From: Synchiropus splendidus
Lineage: Eukaryota; Chordata; Actinopteri; Syngnathiformes; Callionymidae
Assembly (NCBI RefSeq): GCF_027744825.2
Contig: NC_071335.1
Span: 9,091,001 to 9,155,000, forward strand
Direction: 5' to 3'
DNA length: 64,000 nucleotides
Part shown: positions 59,928 through 64,000 of the stretch, piece by piece
How the letters are laid out: the number at the start of each line of letters is the position of its first letter
How positions within the stretch are numbered: the first letter of the stretch is position 1
The notes under the pieces: generated by a model
The model's database searches: none
The model's input: only the letters and a program-made list of their open reading frames with translations
What the model was told of the DNA's origin: nothing
Position numbers and translations under genes: made by a program

Positions 59928-60554
59928 CCTGGCACCAGGGACTGACTGTGTGCGGTGGGGTCCAGAGTGTGTTGGATACGCTGGAGTGGAGAATGGCTGA
60001 GCTTGATCAGGCCTGGGACCAGGATGGTTGTAATCCAGTGATGCTAGATGAGTTGCGTCCTGATGACTGTAATGTCTTGAGAGGTCTGGAGGTGGTGGAG
60101 TTGACTGCCAAGGAGCCAGATGAGGAGTGTTCTGAGGCGTTCAGTGGAATTTAGGAATTGTGGGGGGGGCGGATAATAAGGCCTGAGCCGCGCCACTGGC
60201 TCTGGACAGGCACTTTGGGTGTTGCTGTTTTCCCTCATCCCCTTCGTTTCTTCTGGGAAAAGTTGACCAGGGATGTCCACTACATATGAGTGTTCTGTTT
60301 CCCAATTAATGTTATGTGCCATAATATATGACAACTGTGGTACCAACAATTCAAGCAAATGTCACACTGCAATATCTTCTTCTGAAACACAAACACTTTC
60401 TAACCCTTCATCAGTATAACAGCACCGTTTGCTGTTACGTAGTCAAAGGTTAGCACATCTCACTACTCCTCAATGTCGACAACAGATTGAGAAGAGAAAA
60501 GTCTTAAAAGTTTGTCTCACGACATCCACCAGCAAGGGGTCATGGCACAAAAGA
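59928..60554 (-). other. Untranslated/leader part of element A
   Basis: Between the LTR at 60555 and the gag start at 59927 is about 0.6 kb without a recognisable domain. In a minus-strand LTR element this is where the primer-binding site and leader belong. I could not identify a convincing tRNA-complementary site. Confidence 0.4.
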
Positions 60555-61018
60555 TGTAACCCAAACTTGTACGCCGGTCTGCTGCCTCGTCGACGCTGTA
60601 CCCGCCGGTACTCTGCGTTGTGTTTCTTGGGGTCTGATGTGCAGGGTGGAGCGAAAAGAGGACGAGTGGCTACGGTTCTGAAGCTGTGGATGGACTTTTT
60701 ACTCTTTCAACATACAGAACACGACTCCAATTAGTATAAAAAAAACAATGTCCAAGTTTAAACGCATGGACAAACAATTTACAATCTGTTTTCACAAAAC
60801 CAAAGAACGAAACCATTAACAACAGTTAATGATATGACACAGATTACACCACAGACGAACTGGACAAGAGTTACCGGACACAACTCAAACAACAACTACT
60901 CAGAGAACATTCAGACATCTTACCTTTTCAACATACAGAACACGACATGACCTACACCTACACTTACAATACATAACGTCTATTTATCATCTCCATAACA
61001 CACAACTAGACTTTACTG
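60555..61018 (-). repeat. LTR-like sequence (probable 5' LTR of element A)
   Basis: On minus the segment begins near TCCAGTAAAGTCTAG (with a TGAGA just outside, the likely TG start) and ends AAGTTTGGGTTACA, giving TG...CA-type ends. Its 3' end is repeated at 58264-58338 and its 5' end is found inverted at 55685-55738. Near 60690-60725 and 60925-60950 the word CTTTTCAACATACAGAACACGAC is repeated with small changes, an internal duplication. It abuts the broken integrase of element B. Confidence 0.6.
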
Positions 61019-61054
61019 GATCTCACGGAGTCGGTGAACAGAGCAACAGGGGGA

Positions 61055-61292
61055 ATGGACCCAGCATGTCAACTCCCACACTCTCAAATGGTGCTCCTAC
61101 CCGGTACTGCTGCAAAGGGGCACGTGACTGCTTGGTAGGACCCTTCTTGGCTGTGCATGCGTCGCAGCGGTGAACAAACAACTCCACGTCGTACCAGCAA
61201 CCTGGCCAATAAAACCGCCTTCTCAACCGGTGCAGGGTTTTGGCCACCCCAAAATGTCCCGACCCTGTCGCACCATGAACCAACTTAAGCAC
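61055..61292 (-). pseudogene. Ty3/gypsy integrase N-terminal fragment (element B)
   Basis: The minus frame contains an HHCC zinc-binding domain: H-x3... in LVHGATGSGHFGVAKTLH and the Cys pair in VHRCDACTAKKG, followed by PLQQYRVGAPFESVGVDMLGPFP, where the first catalytic Asp (VGVDMLGP) lies. The frame then ends and the remaining integrase core is missing. The break falls next to the element A LTR. Confidence 0.88.
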
Positions 61293-61505
61293 CTGACTTC
61301 TCAGGGTGCGAGGAATCAGGAGCTGAAGGATCTTCTGTTGACCCCCTGGAGATGTCCAGCGACAGTAAATGAGCCCATCCTGATCTATGATGCTGGCCCA
61401 CTGGGAGTCTAATGCCTTGGTCTCTTGGTCAAGTGCTGCTACCTCTGACCACTCTGGTCGTCGACCAGCCTCCAGCCATGATTGAACCCTGGAGAGGACA
61501 AGATC

Positions 61506-61972
61506 TTACTGTTGCTCCCCTCTGAGTCGCTGGAGATCGATTGTCTCGCAGTCATCGTCGCTGGATGTCTCTGTAGCCTGCAATGCAGCCACCCTGAGAT
61601 CCTGTGAGTGACAATTCTCCAAACGCTGACAAAACCTGCACTTCTTCCCTTCCCGCCGGGACAGGGCATCTGCATTGTTGTGGAGTCTTCCCGCCCGATG
61701 TCTAATGTCAAAATCATAGTCTTGAAGGATCTCCATCCAACGCGCAGGCTGCCCCTCAGGTTCTTTAAAATTCTTCAGCCAGGTGAGTGAAGCGCGGTCA
61801 GTCCGCAGGATGAACCTCTGACCTTACAAATATGCAAATGCAAATGCCGCAGACCCAGGACAACGGCCAGCAGCTCTCGTCGTGTGACGCAATAATTTCT
61901 TTCTGGCTTGCTGAGGGCGCGGCTGAAGTATGCGATGGCGTGTTCACCATGATCTCCCTCCTGTGACAGCAC
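61506..61972 (-). pseudogene. Ty3/gypsy RNase H fragment (element B)
   Basis: The frame 61972-61775 encodes a protein with [16 protein letters not shown] and [15 protein letters not shown]. It breaks near 61825, and the frame 61736-61506 continues with MEILQDYDFDIRHRAGRLHNN and ADALSRREG. This is the usual RNase H and connection order of Ty3/gypsy pol. A frameshift lies between the two pieces. The first part of RNase H lies in the region just downstream of the RT frame. Confidence 0.88.
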
Positions 61973-61997
61973 GGCCCCTACACCTATGTTGCTGGCA

Positions 61998-62681
61998 TCA
62001 GAAGGCCAGCACTGGAGCTTCTGTCAAAGCAGATCTCAGCTGGGTGAATGATGAAGCACAGGCGTCACTCCACTTAAAGTCTTGGCCTTTCTGCGTCAGC
62101 TGATGCAGGGGACTGGCAATGGTGGCGAAGTCCTTGATGAACCTGCGGTAATACGATGCTAGTCCCAAGAAACTTCGAAGCTCCACGGTGTTGGTACGGA
62201 TGGCTTGAAGGACGTCCTGCAAGTTTTGGAGTGCCCCTTGGAAATCAGGAGCATGAGCCAAAAGATCGTCGAGGTACACTACACAGCGGTTGCGAGGGAT
62301 ATTGACCAGAACCTTTCTCCATGGGGTTGCAGGGGCATTGCATAGCCCGAATGGCATCACTGTAAATTGCCACAGTCCTTGACCGATGGAAAACGCTGTC
62401 TTGGGGCGAGACGCCAGAGTTAACTCCACCTGCCAATAACCGCTGCGAAGGTCGAGGGAGCTAAACCAAGAAGAGCCCGCAACATAGTCCAGGGCATCAT
62501 CAATTCTTGGCAGCGGATACGAATCTTTCCGGGTGACATCATTGATGCACCTGTAGTCCACACAAAACCGCCATATTCCATCTTTCTTGTGAACCAGGAC
62601 TGCAGGAGCTGCCCAGGGGCTGTATGAGGGCTCTATGATTCCAGCTCGCTGCATCTCCTCCACCTTCTGCTGAGCAGCCAA
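61998..62681 (-). pseudogene. Ty3/gypsy reverse transcriptase (element B)
   Basis: A 227-codon minus frame covers the RT fingers and palm: AGIIEPSYSPWAAPAVLVHK, KKDGIWRFCVDYRCIND, SSLDLRSGYWQVEL (first catalytic Asp), VMPFGLCNAPAT and VVYLDDLLAHA (YLDD, the catalytic pair), and then the connection LRSFLGLASYYRRFIKDF. A gap is visible after NAPAT, where about ten residues of the family are missing, and another near QAIRTNTVELRSF. Motif spacing otherwise matches full-length Ty3/gypsy RT. Stops in flanking pol frames make the element non-autonomous. Confidence 0.93.
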
Positions 62682-62702
62682 ACGCTTGGCTAAGGGAAGG
62701 CG

Positions 62703-63230
62703 TCATGGGCGGCGGCGGATAGGCCGGGCATCCCCTGTGTCTATGCCATGAAAAGCCAGGTTGGTGTGAGTACAGTCCTCATCTTTGACGGCGAAAACAT
62801 CTCTGAAGTTCTGCAGAAGTGTCTTAAGCCGTTCCTGTTGCCCCTGGTCCAAATCTTGACAGCTCCTCTCAAGAAGCTCGATCATGGCTCCCTCGGTCTC
62901 CACGGCCTGCAGCTGGAGTGTGAGCGGGGGTGTTGCTGCCACCATTAATGAAGTCGTTCTCACTGACGCTTGGCTAGGGATCTCGCAGTCACTGGACTTG
63001 TGGAGGACCAAAATTTCCGTGCCCAGACAAAGTGTGGATCTGGATACATCCACCACAGCCCCCCATTTGTCCAGAAGATCAAGACCGATGATGCATGGGT
63101 CCTGGATACTGGCCAACCAGAACTGATGTTGAGTCTGTTGCCTGCCCAGCACCACTCCCAGTGTTCTTGTTCCCAACATCTTAGCACGGTCCCCAGTAAC
63201 GGTTGTGATACACTGCTGGTGGTGCTCCAT
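62703..63230 (-). pseudogene. Ty3/gypsy protease-RT linker region (element B)
   Basis: The 175-codon frame contains the second half of a retropepsin-like protease (CIIGLDLLDKWGAVVDVS, the typical ILG.D.L...G.V.D end) and the linker to RT (FRDVFAVKDEDCTHTNLAFH and GIDTGDARPIRRRP). A stop separates it from the RT frame at 62681. The active-site half of the protease is in the overlapping frame 63625-62960, where CWALVDNGSTTSLV carries D-N-G in place of the usual D-(T/S)-G. Confidence 0.85.
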
Positions 63231-64000
63231 CCTGGCAGAAGCTGTCTGGTGGAATTACACGGGGTCTGTGGGCGTACCAGAGAAGTAGTGGAACCATTAT
63301 CCACCAAGGCCCAACAGGGGGTACCTTCCAGTTCACATTCCATTGTGGTGACCCAAACGTCCAACACGTGGTCCATCGATGCCTGGCCCCTTGGTGATGG
63401 AGCAAGGCAGTTGCAGCCAATGTGTCCAGGTGCCCAACATCGGTAGCATCCTTCCTCAGGTCTTCTCTGGCGGCGCTGTCGTGCGGAGGAAACCTGGTGC
63501 ACAGTGGCTTCCTCGTCGCTGTCCACCGCGGTGGCCTGGCTCACCCGGTAGGCGCCCTTGTTGTGATGTCCTCCAGGGCATAGGACATGTTCCACTCGCT
63601 CAGCCTCTGCCAATGCTGCAGTCAAGGTGCTGGGAGCATGCAGTCGGAGATGTTCTTGGAGACGTTCAGGCTGAAGACCTCTGATGAATGCTTGAACAGC
63701 TCGCTCTTCCTGTACAGTCTCATCGAAGGTGGGGTGACCCGCCGTGTGTAGGTGCGTAGATCAGCAGCAAAGGACCTCAAACTCTCACCAACACCTATTC
63801 TGCGCTTGGCAAGCAGGTCCCTGGCGTCATCAGTATGGATGACTCGACCAAACCGGCGTTGAATGGCTGTCCTCAGCGTCACCCAGGTTTGCCTGGGATA
63901 CTCCACTGGCCCCTCTGCTCCAATGGTGGTAGTACCGGCATTCACCACAGGGTTCGATCCTCTGGGATGCTCCACTAGCCTCTCCGCTTGTGTGGTGGTA
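63231..64000 (-). pseudogene. Ty3/gypsy gag and protease start (element B), runs off the window
   Basis: The minus frame from 63975 encodes a gag part (PVEYPRQTWVTLRTAIQRRF and RIGVGESLRSFAADLRTYTR), and after a frameshift the frame from 63625 encodes a CCHC knuckle CYRCWAPGHIGCNC (about 63407-63448) followed by the protease start. The upstream gag and the 5' LTR lie beyond the window. The gag differs from that of element A, so two gypsy families are present. Confidence 0.85.

Overview
The window is vertebrate nuclear DNA, almost certainly from a teleost fish. Genes are split into GT-AG introns, intergenic spacers are AT-rich and full of microsatellites, and the mobile elements are typical fish types (a Tc1-like transposon, an RTE-like LINE tail, Ty3/gypsy retrotransposons, MITEs). 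No bacterial, organellar or viral genome organisation is seen. The species cannot be named from the sequence.

Five protein-coding genes can be built exon by exon, with consensus splice sites and unbroken reading phase: cbx4 (20994-24541, +), cbx8 (29041-31020, +), a homologue of human C17orf67 (34526-36166, -), dgke (37451-43874, +) and trim25 (49303-55079, -). The two CBX genes encode chromodomain subunits of Polycomb repressive complex 1. Their first four coding exons have identical lengths (69, 44, 66 and 67 nt), as expected of an old tandem duplication. C17orf67, DGKE and TRIM25 are neighbours in human 17q22, while CBX4 and CBX8 lie at 17q25.3, so the window joins two blocks that are separate in human. 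The genes do not form an operon or one pathway: they cover chromatin silencing, a small secreted protein, a lipid kinase and an E3 ubiquitin ligase of antiviral signalling.

Layout. 1-20.9 kb is a gene desert with decayed mobile elements (a hAT-like candidate near 4.45-5.35 kb, LINE tails near 11.3 and 15.3 kb, a Harbinger-like fragment near 12.5 kb, a dead Tc1 at 16.3-17.35 kb, an RTE-like fragment at 17.6-18.0 kb) and a CpG-rich stretch at 18.8-19.9 kb. 20.9-31.1 kb is the Polycomb CBX pair, whose spacer and promoters are rich in CpG. 34.4-45 kb holds C17orf67 and dgke. 45-49.3 kb is spacer and trim25 3' flank. 49.3-55.6 kb is trim25, whose introns carry a MITE, long (TA)n and (GA)n runs and a common teleost dispersed repeat.

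55.7-64 kb is a pile-up of mobile DNA. A 2.5-kb palindrome has arms of ~160-bp tandem repeats in opposite orientations, which resembles a foldback transposon. It is followed by two broken Ty3/gypsy retrotransposons on the minus strand, the second running off the window end. The palindrome, with a splice-flanked 43-codon open segment near its centre and LTR-like fragments on both sides, is the least explained structure here.
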